Under the pieces are notes generated by a model. The model was not told the origin of the DNA. It ran no database searches and saw only the letters and a program-made list of their open reading frames with translations. Positions 9,094 to 18,445 of a DNA stretch of 64,000 bases are shown here, in pieces. The DNA is taken from contig CBDCPE010000004.1 in the NCBI GenBank assembly GCA_965220055.1, positions 310,001 to 374,000 on the forward strand. The letters run 5' to 3'. Origin of the DNA: Bin87 sp965220055 (GTDB lineage Bacteria > Chloroflexota > Dehalococcoidia > Lucifugimonadales > UBA3495). Numbering within the stretch: the first letter of the stretch is position 1; each line of letters opens with the position of its first letter. Made by a program: the position numbers and the translations under genes.

Positions 9094-9362
9094 TTGAGAT
9101 TGTCTCCGGTGACCGACACATTCCGCATATTGGCTGACCCGGACGCATCGTTCATTGACAAGCGGCGGTACGCTGCGTCGTTCTCACATGATTTCGGATG
9201 GCGCCCGAACGACCTGCTCGAGGTGCCGGGTGCGCTGCCGGCAACCAATCTAGTGGTCGAGCAGGGTCTGGAGAATGCGGCCATGCTGTCCTTCCTTCCA
9301 TCCGACATTCGGGTGAACGATGTACGGGACGATGAACGGCGAGACATTCTCGGGCTGTCTTA
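9094..9362 (+). pseudogene. DNA methyltransferase, N-terminal part (split by two IS elements)
   Basis: N-terminal 89 codons of the large methyltransferase whose remainder is at 11106-13461. Removing both insertion sequences and one copy of the TTA duplication restores one uninterrupted frame: ...GLSYNSLVDWHIW... across the junction. The start is uncertain: TTG 9094 or TTG 9100 (the latter 8 nt after GACGAGG). The fragment alone ends at a TAG formed at the IS junction. No independent domain is recognised. Confidence 0.75.
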
Positions 9363-10239
9363 GAGGGTGTCTAAAAAGGTTGAAATTGGGGTGGAGGTAT
9401 CCAGGCGTGATAAGAGCGTCGGTCGTAACGTGGGGGTATGAAACGACCAGCCTATCCCAGCGACCTCAGCGACCGAGAATGGCAACTGCTGGAACCATTG
9501 CTGCCACCGCCCAGACCGGGCGGCCGACCGATCACCTACCCCCGGCGGGAGATCGTCAACGCCATCCGCTACGTGCTGCGCACTGGATGCTCCTGGCGGA
9601 TGCTGCCCCATGACCTGCCGCCCTGGCGCATTGTCTTCCACTACTTCCGGACTTGGCGTCGTGATGGCACCTGGCAACGGGCACATGACACCCTGCACGC
9701 CGAGCTGCGCCAGGCCCAGGGTCGCCAGGCCAGTCCCAGCGCGGCCATCATCGACAGTCAGTCGGTGAAGACCACGGAAAAAGGGGGCCTCGGGGTTACG
9801 ACGCCGGCAAGAAGGTGAAGGGCCGCAAACGCCACATCGTGGTGGATACCTTGGGACTGCCGCTGGCGGTGGCAGTGCATCCCGCCGATATACAGGACCG
9901 GGACGGCGCCCGGCTGGTGCTGATCCGACTGTTGGGGCGTTTCCCTCGACTACAGCTGATCTGGGCTGATGGGGCCTACGGCGGCAAATTGGTAGAGTGG
10001 GCCAGGACGGTGGGCGGCTGGACCCTGGAGTTGGTGCGGCGTCCAGCACAGCAACATACCTTCCAGGTGCTGCCCCGGAGGTGGGTGGTGGAACGCACCT
10101 TTGGTTGGCTGAACCTGCAACGGCGGTTGAGCAAGGACTACGAAGCATTGTGTGAAACCACAGAAACCTGGATTTACATCGCAATGACCGGCCTCACCCT
10201 GCGCAGACTGGCCTGCCTTCCTCATTTTTAGACACCCTC
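9363..10239 (+). mobile_element. IS5-family element A
   Basis: Begins GAGGGTGTCTAAAAA and ends with the inverted copy (15-bp terminal repeats). It is flanked by TTA on both sides (9360-9362 and 10240-10242), a 3-bp target duplication typical of some IS5 subgroups. Length 877 bp. It lies side by side with element B, sharing the central TTA. Confidence 0.9.
9438..10231 (+). CDS. IS5-family transposase, two overlapping frames (-1 frameshift)
   Basis: The N-terminal frame (9438-9818) has SDREWQLLEPLLPPPRPGG and GCSWRMLPHDLPPW, and ends with DSQSVKTTEKGG. The C-terminal frame continues as RGYDAGKKVKGRKRHIVVDT and contains ADGAYGG (Asp) and PRRWVVERTFGWL (Glu). The switch needs a -1 shift just after an A5G5 run (9777-9788), as in programmed frameshifting of IS5 relatives. 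Taken together they form a complete DDE transposase. Confidence 0.88.
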
Positions 10240-10242
10240 TTA

Positions 10243-11102
10243 GAGCCTGTCTACGATCTTTTGAGGATTAGCACCATGAAGGCAAGCACCGCCATTTGCA
10301 GGCTGGTATTGAGCTTCCTTTCACAGTTCTTCCAGAGTCGGCGGCACTTTTCCAGCCAGGCGAAAGATCGCTCCACCACCCATCGCTTTGGAAGCACCAC
10401 GAAGGTGTGCAGTTCGTTGCGTTTCACGACTTCCACTGCGGATCCCAACCGGCTTTGCACCGCAGCGGCAAAGGGCTTCCCGGTGTAACCCCCGTCGACC
10501 AGCACCTTCTGGACCTGGCTGAGGTCGGCCCGGTTTTCGTCAAACATCGCCAAAGCCCCAGCCCGGTCGGCAACATTGGCGGTAGTCACAGGTATCGCAT
10601 GGGGCAATCCTTGCGTGTCCACCGCGATGTGACGCTTGATTCCGGACACCTTCTTGCCCGCGTCATAGCCCTTGCTATCGGCACTGTCCGTGTTCTTGAC
10701 GCTCTGGGAGTCCACGATGCAGAAGCTGGTCTGCTCTTTCCGTCCATTGCTTTGCCGGACCGCGCCAACCGATTTTTAAGGACTTGCTCCAGAATGGATT
10801 CTTTCGCCGGGCCAGGCTGCTCGCTCCATTGCCGGAAATACTGGTAGCAAGTGCGCCAATTGGGGAAGTCCGCAGGCAGCATTCGCCACTGGCATCCGCT
10901 TTTCAAGAGGTACAGCACGCCGCAGCAAACGTCATACAAGTCCACGGTGCGGGGTTTGGTCCGGCGGCGAGCCGACTCCAACGTCGGCAGAATCCGGGCG
11001 AATTGCTTCCGGCTGATGTCACTGGGATAGGAATGAGACATGATTACCCCTCCCCTGATAATAGTCTCAACTTAACCTATTTCAGAGATCGTAGACAGGT
11101 TC
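10243..11102 (-). mobile_element. IS5-family element B
   Basis: Ends GA[G/A]CCTGTCTACGATCT at the left (10243) and inverted at the right (11102), flanked by TTA at 10240-10242 and 11103-11105. Length 860 bp, transposase on the minus strand. Its ends differ from those of element A, so this is a second, distinct element placed at the same target. Confidence 0.9.
10251..11041 (-). CDS. IS5-family transposase of element B, two frames (-1 frameshift)
   Basis: The N-terminal frame (11041 to 10586) has YPSDISRKQFARILPTLES and GCQWRMLPADFPNW. The C-terminal frame (to 10251) reads DSQSVKNTDSADSKGYDAGKK, IKRHIAVDTQGLPHAI, LVDGGYTGK (Asp) and PKRWVVERSFAWLEK (Glu). The frames overlap around 10700, where a -1 shift at GGAAAGAGC would join them. 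Both parts are full length for the family. Confidence 0.85.
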
Positions 11103-11105
11103 TTA

Positions 11106-13461
11106 CAACAGCTTGGTGGATTGGCACATTTGGATTGATCAAGAGTCTGTCCATTGCTTCCATAATCGTTTCGACCCACCGGTTGCTACATACACAGAGC
11201 GCTTCAACCGGTCAGATTTCTCTGCGCTCGCAAGGGCCGCATTCGACCAGGCTGTGGGCCGGACTCGTAATCCGAATGTATTGGCCCTCGATGACGCGTT
11301 ATTGGGCACGATATCAAGTTTGAAAGACATCCTGGGTTTAGAACTCCCCGATGCGAAGAGGTCGCTCTCAGCTCTGTTCAACGCCATAATCCTTGCTCGT
11401 GCGGTTGAGGACTTCGACGCGAGAACCGGCACGCATGGTGATGCCGATTCGTTACTGGATTACGTGAGGAACCAGAACGTGAGTATCGGTCAAGCGATAG
11501 AGCAGTTGATGTCAGAACGCACTCACGCGCAAGTGACCACCAATCTGTATGACAGTCGGGTATTGGATCCGTTTGACAGACTCTCCACAAGTAGCCGCAT
11601 CCGTTTGGTGGAGGGTTTTTATCGACACGAAGCCGTTCCTTACACTTATGATTTCTCGGTAATGTCGAAATATGCCTTGAGCAAGCTTTATGAACGCTAT
11701 GTCTCAGTGATGAGGGATGAACAGGCGATCCAACTGGCATGGTGGCCGTCGCCGCCTGAAGACGGGGGTAATAAGGGACTTGGGGGAGTGTACACCCCCC
11801 AGTACATAGCTAGTTTCTTTGCCAAGTACCTACGGAAGCAAGTGCCGCCGCGTGAATTCTCGGGGCTTACCGTCGCTGACCCAGCGTGTGGGTCAGGAAT
11901 TTTCCTGCGGGCGGCTACAGAAGAGAAGCTGTTGGAGAACGATAATCCTGTCTCGGAATCGGTTGGACCTGCCCTCGATGCCATTTTCGGTGTAGACGTA
12001 GACGCTAACGCCGTGGCGGCGGCACGTCTTTCGCTTGCACTTCTGCATCTTGCGGCTGCGGGAGAACTACCCCATGACGTTCAGATTGAACGCGGGGACT
12101 CTCTCGAAATATTCGCTTCATCATCCGATGCTCCCGGTCCTTTCGACGCGGTAATGGTAAATCCTCCATTCGTCCGAACTGAGCTCCAGTCGGATGATTT
12201 ACGGGCAGCAATCAGGCGACATACCGGTGTTGCAGTTAGTGGTAAAGCAGATACGTACTTGGCTTTCCTGATACTTTCGATTCTGGCACTGAAACCCAAT
12301 GGGTACGGTTGCTTTGTCATTCCTCAGCAGTTTTTGACCTCGCCGAACCTCAAAAGGTTGCGGGATTGGGTTATGGAACATGCTTGGGTTCGCGTCGTCG
12401 CCGACTTGTCGGCCATTCGTGTGTTCAAAGCTAATGTTTACGTCAGCTTGTTGATCGTCCAGAAGAAAGATGTTTCTAGAGAAAACGCACCTACTGTATC
12501 GGTCATCCGATGCCAGCGAGACGTAGGCGCTGCACTTGTCGACTTTCTTGACGGACATGACCGTCGGACGTCGTCATATGCGATATTCCAGTCCCAGCAA
12601 GAGTCCCTCAAACGCACTACGTGGTCTGTCCCGTTTCCCGAGGAGACTGGACTACTACGCAAGCTAGATGCCATGCCGAGACTTAACGATGTTGCGGTAG
12701 TTCGGCAGGGCATGATCACTGGGGCTAAGGACGTGTTCATAGTTGATAGCCAAGAGGTCCCCGAAAGCGAACACGCAATATACCAGCCGTTTCTCCCTGA
12801 CCCAATGATCGGGCGTTATACCCTTCCAGAGGAGACCGATAAGCAGGTTTTATATCCGTTCCTTGAGGGTGCGCCTGTCGATACGTCGCAGATGGAAAAC
12901 CTTTTCCCTGAGACATGGGATCGGCTCAATCGATTTCGAGATGGTCTCACCTCGCGCAGGTCGGCACCCAGCGACCCTGGGAGTTGGTGGCGACCGTCTT
13001 GGCCTCGGTCTCCGAACGAAATGTTCGTACCGAAGATTGTAGCCCCGGAACTGATCCTGCTTCCTAGATTCGGGATTGATCTGTCTGGACGGTGGGCGGT
13101 CGGTCATTCTCCTTACGTGAGAGCTCGAACTGGAGTCGGAGATGAAGATTCTCTGCTTGTACTGACCGCCGTGTTAAATTCTAGTCTGACGGCTTGGTAT
13201 ATAGACCTAAACGCTAGGAAGTACAGAAACGGGTACAACAAGATTGGGGTTGCTCTTCTGCGGCAATTGCCTATCCCTGATTTCGGTCAAATACCAAAGC
13301 CCACCATTCGTACTGTAGCCTCAGTGGTCCGGGAGTTGGCAGATTTGTCTCAGGAATTCGACTACTTGGGCGCTTCTTCGCTTGATGACTTGGTGTTGCG
13401 GGAGTTGTATCTCTTGGAGGAGGAAGACATCAGGATGCTGAAGCCGCAATCTTTCCTGTAA
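11106..13461 (+). pseudogene. N-6 adenine DNA methyltransferase (Eco57I/TaqI-like), main part of the IS-split gene
   Basis: Together with 9094-9362 it encodes about 874 residues. Visible features: an N-terminal helical domain, GGVYTPQYIASFFAKYLR (entry to the methyltransferase fold), SAM motif I DPACGSG about 260 residues into this part, the VDVDANAVAAARLSLALLHL segment, motif IV VNPPFVRTE, and a C-terminal target-recognition-like region. This resembles type IIG/type I-like adenine methyltransferases. The catalytic part itself is open and could be translated from TTG 11113, leaving partial function possible. It is followed after 21 nt by an uncharacterised gene, suggesting a modification or defence pair. 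Confidence 0.85.
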
Positions 13462-13482
13462 GCACCTTCCGGTTGTGCCGCC

Positions 13483-14037
13483 ATGACGGACTTAGTCTGT
13501 GCAGCGGAGAGCCTCATGAAGGATCGTCCCACTGGTCTCAGTGGGCGGCTACAGCAACTATCCAGTGATCGGGTCCATGTCGAGCCACGGTCGATTTCCT
13601 CCATAATTGAAATCGCGGCTAGGCCACCCGGAAATCCAAGCACGGTAGCCCGGAACGATTGGACATTTCATTCAAACGTCGAATCGATCATATGCCACTA
13701 TCGAGAGATTTGGCAGTTCATCGACATTGGCGGGAAAGAATGCAGGTTGCATAACCTCCACTTCCACCTCTTGCAATACAGCGGTCCAAATGACCCTACA
13801 GAGGAATTATTGGCTTTCCACTGGCACCCGACGGCTACCACATCAGATGCCCTTGGCCATCACAGTCATCGTCCTCACTTGCATTTTTCGGTGGCCCCTG
13901 ACCCGCTTCCGAAAGCGCATCTCGGGGTGACGCTTGGGGTTGCCACTTCGGATCAAGTCACGGTCCCATACTTGGACGCATGGCTTGATGAGGCAGTCCG
14001 CATGGTGGCCACGGAGGTTCTCGGTTCGTACGTCTAG
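13483..14037 (+). CDS. Hypothetical protein linked to the methyltransferase
   Basis: 184 residues (or 173 from ATG 13516), beginning 21 nt after the methyltransferase stop and so probably co-transcribed. No recognised domain. His-rich stretches stand out: CRLHNLHFHLLQ, LAFHWHPTATTSDALGHHSHRPHLHF. A putative C-terminal helix reads LDAWLDEAVRMVATEVLG. The position suggests a partner of the modification enzyme, but no nuclease motif is evident. Downstream 14038-14326 holds no convincing gene. Confidence 0.6.
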   Translation: MTDLVCAAESLMKDRPTGLSGRLQQLSSDRVHVEPRSISSIIEIAARPPGNPSTVARNDWTFHSNVESIICHYREIWQFIDIGGKECRLHNLHFHLLQYSGPNDPTEELLAFHWHPTATTSDALGHHSHRPHLHFSVAPDPLPKAHLGVTLGVATSDQVTVPYLDAWLDEAVRMVATEVLGSYV

Positions 14038-14326
14038 CGATCTCGCAGGGTTTTGAACCGGAAATCCGTTTAGCCACATGAACCAAATATTTCTCCCTGC
14101 CACCTGCGTCGTGATAAGCCCGATTTGCGGCGTGTAGGAGCATCACGAAAATCGTCGGATCAGCAATCAGTTTCGGCACGGGCTCCTATCGGAGTGGCGA
14201 AATGTCCTCGACCCGCGACGCGATTGCCGTACTTGGCGCTACGGGTTTGAGCACCACTTTGACTCCTTTCATCACGGCGTCTCCGATTCTGGGAGTTACG
14301 CAAGTTTCTCTGAGCCGCGTTTTTCG

Positions 14327-14355
14327 TTGACACTGTAGAGGGGAGATGATAGGAT
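14327..14355 (+). promoter_or_regulatory. Sigma70-like promoter of the ilv operon
   Basis: TTGACA (14327-14332), 17-nt spacer, TAGGAT (14350-14355), placed just before the T-box leader. Transcription would start near 14362. Confidence 0.7.
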
Positions 14356-14361
14356 ACCCGG

Positions 14362-14634
14362 CAGTTAAATCGCGGTGATGGGGAGTAGTAGGCGCGGAAG
14401 GCCGCATAGAGAGCCGACGGTTGGTGGAAGTCGGTGGCCGGAATTGCTGAACTCGCCCCGGAGCGTCTCGACTGAAGTGCGAAAGCGTGCGTAGGGCGGG
14501 CGGGTCGGCTCCGATAACGGCTGTGTACAAAGAGTTTCGCGTGGAGCGCTCGATACCATGAGCGGGGCGCGGAAAAGAAGGGTGGTACCGCGGGAATCAC
14601 AACCCGTCCCTTCGGGGTCGGGCTTTTTTATGCC
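14362..14634 (+). ncRNA. T-box riboswitch leader, probably leucine-responsive
   Basis: A tRNA-sensing leader controlling ilvBN(C). The stem I strands carry AGTA (14387-14390) and GAA (14449-14451), the expected loop-E pair of the specifier loop. The apical part has AGAGAGCCGACGGTTGGTGG. The T-box AGGGTGGTACCGCGGG is at 14579-14594, followed by a terminator. The specifier most simply reads CTC (Leu) at 14452-14454, directly after GAA; this reading is an inference from alignment by eye. Uncharged tRNA-Leu would favour the antiterminator and expression of the acetolactate synthase genes. Confidence 0.9.
14603..14630 (+). terminator. T-box intrinsic terminator
   Basis: Stem CCCGTCCC / GGGTCGGG with a TTCG loop, followed by CTTTTTTA. 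It forms in competition with the antiterminator that includes the T-box sequence. Confidence 0.85.
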
Positions 14635-14678
14635 CCGACCAATCCGGAACCCGGAGAGAGCACAGGAGTAGCCGAAAT

Positions 14679-16385
14679 ATGGAAATGACAGGCGCGGAGA
14701 TCATTTGCGAAAGCCTGCTGCGCGAGGGCGTGGACACGATATTCGGGCTGCCCGGCGGCGCGGTACTGCCGTTCTACGGCGCGCTGTCCGGCTATCCCAA
14801 GCTGCGCCACATCCTGGTACGGCACGAGCAGGCCGCCGCGATGGCCGCGGACGGCTACGCCCGGGCCACGGGCAAGGTGGGGGTATGCTCCGCCACCTCG
14901 GGGCCGGGAGCAACGAACCTGGTGACCGGGCTGATGGCAGCGCAGATGGACTCGGTGCCCATCGTATGCATCACCGGGCAGGTGCCGCGGGCGGCGATCG
15001 GCCGCGACGCCTTCCAGGAGACCGACATCACCGGCATCACGCTGCCGGTAACCAAGCACAACTACCTGGTGATGGACGTGCGGGACATCGCGCCGGCCAT
15101 CAAGGAAGCCTTTTACATCGCGCGCACCGGGCGGCCCGGCCCGGTACTGATCGACGTGCCGAAGGATGTACTGGCCGGCGAGAAGATCGAGTTCGAGTGG
15201 CCAGACGAGGTTAACCTGCCCGGCTACAACCCGCCGGGCGAACCGGATGCGAGGCAGGTGCGAGTCGCCGCCCACCTGATCAACCAGGCGGAGCGGCCGG
15301 TGATCCTGGCCGGGCATGGCGTCCTGATCTCACGGGCGTGGGACGAGCTGCGGGAACTGGCGGAGAAAGCGCAGATCCCGGTGATCACCACGCTGCTGGG
15401 CATCGGCGCGATGTCAACCGAGCACGTGCTGAACATGGGAATGCCGGGGATGCACGGGATGGCGTACGCGAGCCTGGCCATCGACCGGTCTGACCTGGTG
15501 ATAGCGCTGGGGGCCCGGTTCGATGACCGGGTTACCGGGCGGCTCAGCGACTTCGCGCCGGGAGCCAAGATCGTGCACGTTGACGTGGACGCCACCGAGT
15601 TCAACAAGAACATTGTGGCCGACGCGCCCGTGCTGGGCGACCTGAAGGACAGCCTGCGCGCGCTGATACCGATGGTGCAATCCAACGTGCACCTGGACTG
15701 GATCAAGGAGACGGACACGCTGCGGGCGGAGCATCCCTCGCTGTTCATCCGCAAGTCGGCAGAGCTGCTGCCGCAGCAGGTGATGAAGCAAATCTCGGAC
15801 GAGACCAACGGGGAAGCCATCATCGTGACCGGCGTGGGGCAGCACCAGATGTGGGCGGCGCAGCACTACGGCTACAAGGAGCCGAACTCGCTGATCACGT
15901 CGGGCGGCAGCGGAGCCATGGGGTTCGAAGTGCCGGCGGCGCTGGGAGCAAAGGTGGGCCGGCCGGAGAAGACGGTGTGGTCCATCGCCGGCGACGGCGG
16001 GTTCCAGATGACGCTGTGCGACCTGGCCACGGCCGTTGAGAACAAGATCGACGTGAAGTACGCCATCCTGAACAACGGGTCGCTGGGCATGGTGCGGCAG
16101 TGGCAGGACTTCTTCTACGACAAGGACTTCTTCGCTACCATCTACAGCGGCAACCCCGACTTCGTGAAGCTGGCGGAAGCCTACGGCATCCGGGGGATCC
16201 GGGTCACCGAGCAGGAAGACGTGGCCGGCGCGATCCAGGAAGCGATGGAAACGCCGGGGCCGGTGGTGGTGGACTTCGTGGTGAAAGAGGACGAGTTCGT
16301 GTACCCGATGATTCCCGCCGGGGAGTCGGTGCACGAGATGCTGGAAGAGCCCGAGGCCGAGGGGGTGGGTTTTGAACGCGCCTAG
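14679..16385 (+). CDS. ilvB: Acetolactate synthase large (catalytic) subunit
   Basis: 568-residue ThDP enzyme of branched-chain amino-acid synthesis, condensing two pyruvates or pyruvate plus 2-ketobutyrate. It has the ThDP pyrimidine domain (GAEIICESLLREGVDTIFGLPGG, catalytic Glu in RHEQAAAMAADGYAR), a central FAD-associated domain, and the ThDP pyrophosphate domain with GDGGFQMT...AILNNGSLGMVRQW. AGGAG lies upstream of the ATG. It is controlled by the T-box leader and overlaps ilvN by 14 nt, implying translational coupling. Confidence 0.97.
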   Translation: MEMTGAEIICESLLREGVDTIFGLPGGAVLPFYGALSGYPKLRHILVRHEQAAAMAADGYARATGKVGVCSATSGPGATNLVTGLMAAQMDSVPIVCITGQVPRAAIGRDAFQETDITGITLPVTKHNYLVMDVRDIAPAIKEAFYIARTGRPGPVLIDVPKDVLAGEKIEFEWPDEVNLPGYNPPGEPDARQVRVAAHLINQAERPVILAGHGVLISRAWDELRELAEKAQIPVITTLLGIGAMSTEHVLNMGMPGMHGMAYASLAIDRSDLVIALGARFDDRVTGRLSDFAPGAKIVHVDVDATEFNKNIVADAPVLGDLKDSLRALIPMVQSNVHLDWIKETDTLRAEHPSLFIRKSAELLPQQVMKQISDETNGEAIIVTGVGQHQMWAAQHYGYKEPNSLITSGGSGAMGFEVPAALGAKVGRPEKTVWSIAGDGGFQMTLCDLATAVENKIDVKYAILNNGSLGMVRQWQDFFYDKDFFATIYSGNPDFVKLAEAYGIRGIRVTEQEDVAGAIQEAMETPGPVVVDFVVKEDEFVYPMIPAGESVHEMLEEPEAEGVGFERA

Positions 16386-16977
16386 CACGCAGCAACACAC
16401 CATCATCGCGCTGGTGCAGGACCGGCCCGGGGTCCTGACCCGGGTGGCCAGCCTGTTCCGGCGGCGCGGGTTCAACATCGCCAGCCTGGCGGTGGGCGCC
16501 AGCGAGCAGAAGGGCCTTTCGCGGCTGACCTTCGTGGTCACCGGCGACCAGTACACGGTGGAGCAGGCCACCCGCCACCTGGACAAACTGGTGGACGTGG
16601 TGAAAGTATCCAACATATCCGACGAGGACGTGGTGGCGCGGGAGCTGGCGCTGATCAAGGTGCGGACCACGCCCACGAACCGCAGCGAAATCCTGGAGAT
16701 AATCAACCTGTTCCGGGCAAAGGTGGTGGATGTGGGCACCCTATCGCTGGTAGTGGAGACCACCGGCGAAGAGGAAAAGATCGACGCGCTGTACGACCTG
16801 CTGCGGCCGTTCGGCATCCTGGAACTGATGCGCACGGGGCGTGTGGCCATGGTTCGCGGCAAGACCGGCGGGCGGATCAGCGACGACGTGGGAGCTGACG
16901 CGGTCATCATGGGACGGAACGGAGCCACGGCGGAGCCGGCAGTTAGCCTGGCGCCGGAGCACTACGAGGGAGTCTAA
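16372..16977 (+). CDS. ilvN: Acetolactate synthase small (regulatory) subunit
   Basis: 201 residues from a TTG start inside the end of ilvB. The N-terminal ACT domain (HTIIALVQDRPGVLTRVASLFRRRGFNI) binds valine for feedback inhibition in this family. The C-terminal domain contains ELALIKV, a RSEILEIINLFRAKVVDV segment and LRPFGILELMRTGRVAM. Coupled to ilvB by a 14-nt overlap. Confidence 0.95.
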   Translation: MNAPSTQQHTIIALVQDRPGVLTRVASLFRRRGFNIASLAVGASEQKGLSRLTFVVTGDQYTVEQATRHLDKLVDVVKVSNISDEDVVARELALIKVRTTPTNRSEILEIINLFRAKVVDVGTLSLVVETTGEEEKIDALYDLLRPFGILELMRTGRVAMVRGKTGGRISDDVGADAVIMGRNGATAEPAVSLAPEHYEGV

Positions 16978-16985
16978 TCTGCGTG

Positions 16986-17070
16986 CATCATTCCGGCCCT
17001 GAGCCGGAATCCAGACATGTACCAAGCAAAACCGTTTTCCTGGACTCCCGCTTTCACGGGAATGACGGGA
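16986..17070. repeat. Dispersed palindromic intergenic repeat
   Basis: Two inverted-repeat arms between ilvN and ilvC: CATTCCGGCCCTGAGCCGGAAT-type (first arm, near 16989) and CTGGACTCCCGCTTTCACGG followed by GAATGACGGG (second arm, near 17039). The arms also share CCAG/CTGG ends. It resembles REP-like elements and could form a transcript-stabilising or attenuating structure inside the operon. Confidence 0.55.
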
Positions 17071-17110
17071 AGTATCCGACACAACCTTGGCCAAACGAGG
17101 ATGAACTAGC

Positions 17111-18121
17111 ATGGCAGTGAACATTTACACCGAGAAAGACGCCGACATGTCCTTCCTGGAGGGCAAGACGGTGGGGATGATTGGCTACGGCAGCCAGGGG
17201 CACGCCCACGCGCTGAACCTGCACGACAGCGGGATCAAAGTGATGGTCGGCCTGTACGAGGGCAGCGCGAGCCGGCAGGTGGCGCGGGACGCGGGCCTGG
17301 CAGTCGGCAGCGTGGCCGAGGTGGCCAAAACGGCCGAGGTAATGATGGTGGCGATCCCGGACCACGTGCAGAAGGACGTGTACCGGGACGAGATCGCACC
17401 CAACCTGGCGCCCGGCTCCGCGCTGATGTTCGCCCACGGGTTCACCATCCACTACCAGTTCGTGGTGCCGCCGCCGTCGATTGACGTGATGATGATTGCG
17501 CCGAAGGCGCCGGGTCACCGGATGCGGGAGCACTTCGTGGAGCAGGGCATTGGCGTGCCGTGCCTGCTGGCCGTACACCAGGACGCCACCGGCAACGCGA
17601 AGAACATCGCGCTGGCCTACGCCTCCGGCATTGGCTGTGCCCGCGCCGGCGTGCTGGAGACCACCTTTAAGGACGAGACCGAAAGCGACCTGTTCGGCGA
17701 GCAGTCGGTGCTGTGCGGTGGCGTCACCGCGCTGATCAACCTGGCGTTCGAGACGCTGGTGGAGCGCGGATATCCGCCGGAAATCGCGTACTTCGAGTGC
17801 CTGCACGAGCTGAAGATGATCGTTGACCTGATCCAGCAGGGCGGGTTCAACTATATGCGTTACTCCGTTAGCGACACGGCGGAGTATGGCGACCTGACCC
17901 GTGGCACGCGGGTGGTCGACGACCACGTGCGGGAGAACATGAACCGGGTGCTGGACGATATCCAGAGCGGGTCATTCGCCCAGGAATGGATGGCGGAGTG
18001 CGACGAGGGAAGGCACAACTTCCTGCGCCTGCGCCAGGAAGCGCGCACCAGCCGGATCCACGAGGTGGGCCGGGGCCTGCGCGAGATGATGCCGTGGATG
18101 AATCCGCGGGAGATCGAGTAA
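17111..18121 (+). CDS. ilvC: Ketol-acid reductoisomerase
   Basis: 336-residue class I enzyme converting acetolactate or acetohydroxybutyrate to the dihydroxy acids with NAD(P)H and Mg2+. The Rossmann motif is KTVGMIGYGSQGHAHALNL. The KARI knotted C-terminal domain has KDETESDLFGEQSVLCGG and YFECLHELKMIVDLI, providing the metal-binding Asp/Glu residues. It follows ilvN after 133 nt containing a palindromic repeat, so it probably belongs to the same operon. Confidence 0.97.
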   Translation: MAVNIYTEKDADMSFLEGKTVGMIGYGSQGHAHALNLHDSGIKVMVGLYEGSASRQVARDAGLAVGSVAEVAKTAEVMMVAIPDHVQKDVYRDEIAPNLAPGSALMFAHGFTIHYQFVVPPPSIDVMMIAPKAPGHRMREHFVEQGIGVPCLLAVHQDATGNAKNIALAYASGIGCARAGVLETTFKDETESDLFGEQSVLCGGVTALINLAFETLVERGYPPEIAYFECLHELKMIVDLIQQGGFNYMRYSVSDTAEYGDLTRGTRVVDDHVRENMNRVLDDIQSGSFAQEWMAECDEGRHNFLRLRQEARTSRIHEVGRGLREMMPWMNPREIE

Positions 18122-18134
18122 TAACCACCCCACT

Positions 18135-18225
18135 GTCATTGCGAGGAGCGTGGCGACGTGGCAATCCCGTTGCCGTGAATTTGACCAAGGACGGGACGAG
18201 ATTGCCACGCCACGCTCGCAATGAC
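18135..18225. repeat. REP-like inverted repeat (family of the 29.1 and 46.3 kb copies)
   Basis: Two inverted arms, GTCATTGCGAGGAGCGTGGC at the left and ATTGCCACGCCACGCTCGCA followed by ATGAC at the right, lie between ilvC and leuA. Single arms of the same family recur at 29111-29141 and 46281-46311. The remaining 18226-18445 shows no convincing gene. Confidence 0.7.
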
Positions 18226-18445
18226 AAAGTCCCCACATCGAGCGGCAACGTTCGAGACTCGAGGAGGTGACACATGGGCATGGAGGTACTGTGCAGAGCA
18301 GTTCACCATCGCAGTCTGGTCTTGGCGAGGCTGGCTGCGGTGGACTGCGTGTGCCTGCCGAGCCTTTCCCCGACAAGCACGACGTAACGATCAACGCTGA
18401 CGCGCCCACGACCGGCGCCCAACCCCATGGAGGGAAAGGTACCAA

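Noticed and set aside
13958..14600. Several minus-strand ORFs between the methyltransferase island and the ilv leader
   Set aside because: They overlap the T-box leader or the 13483 gene, lack ribosome binding sites and show no domain; 14038-14326 is left without a gene.
15414..16928. Long minus-strand ORF (504 codons) across ilvB and ilvN
   Set aside because: Antisense to two well-supported genes and His/Arg-rich without any motif.
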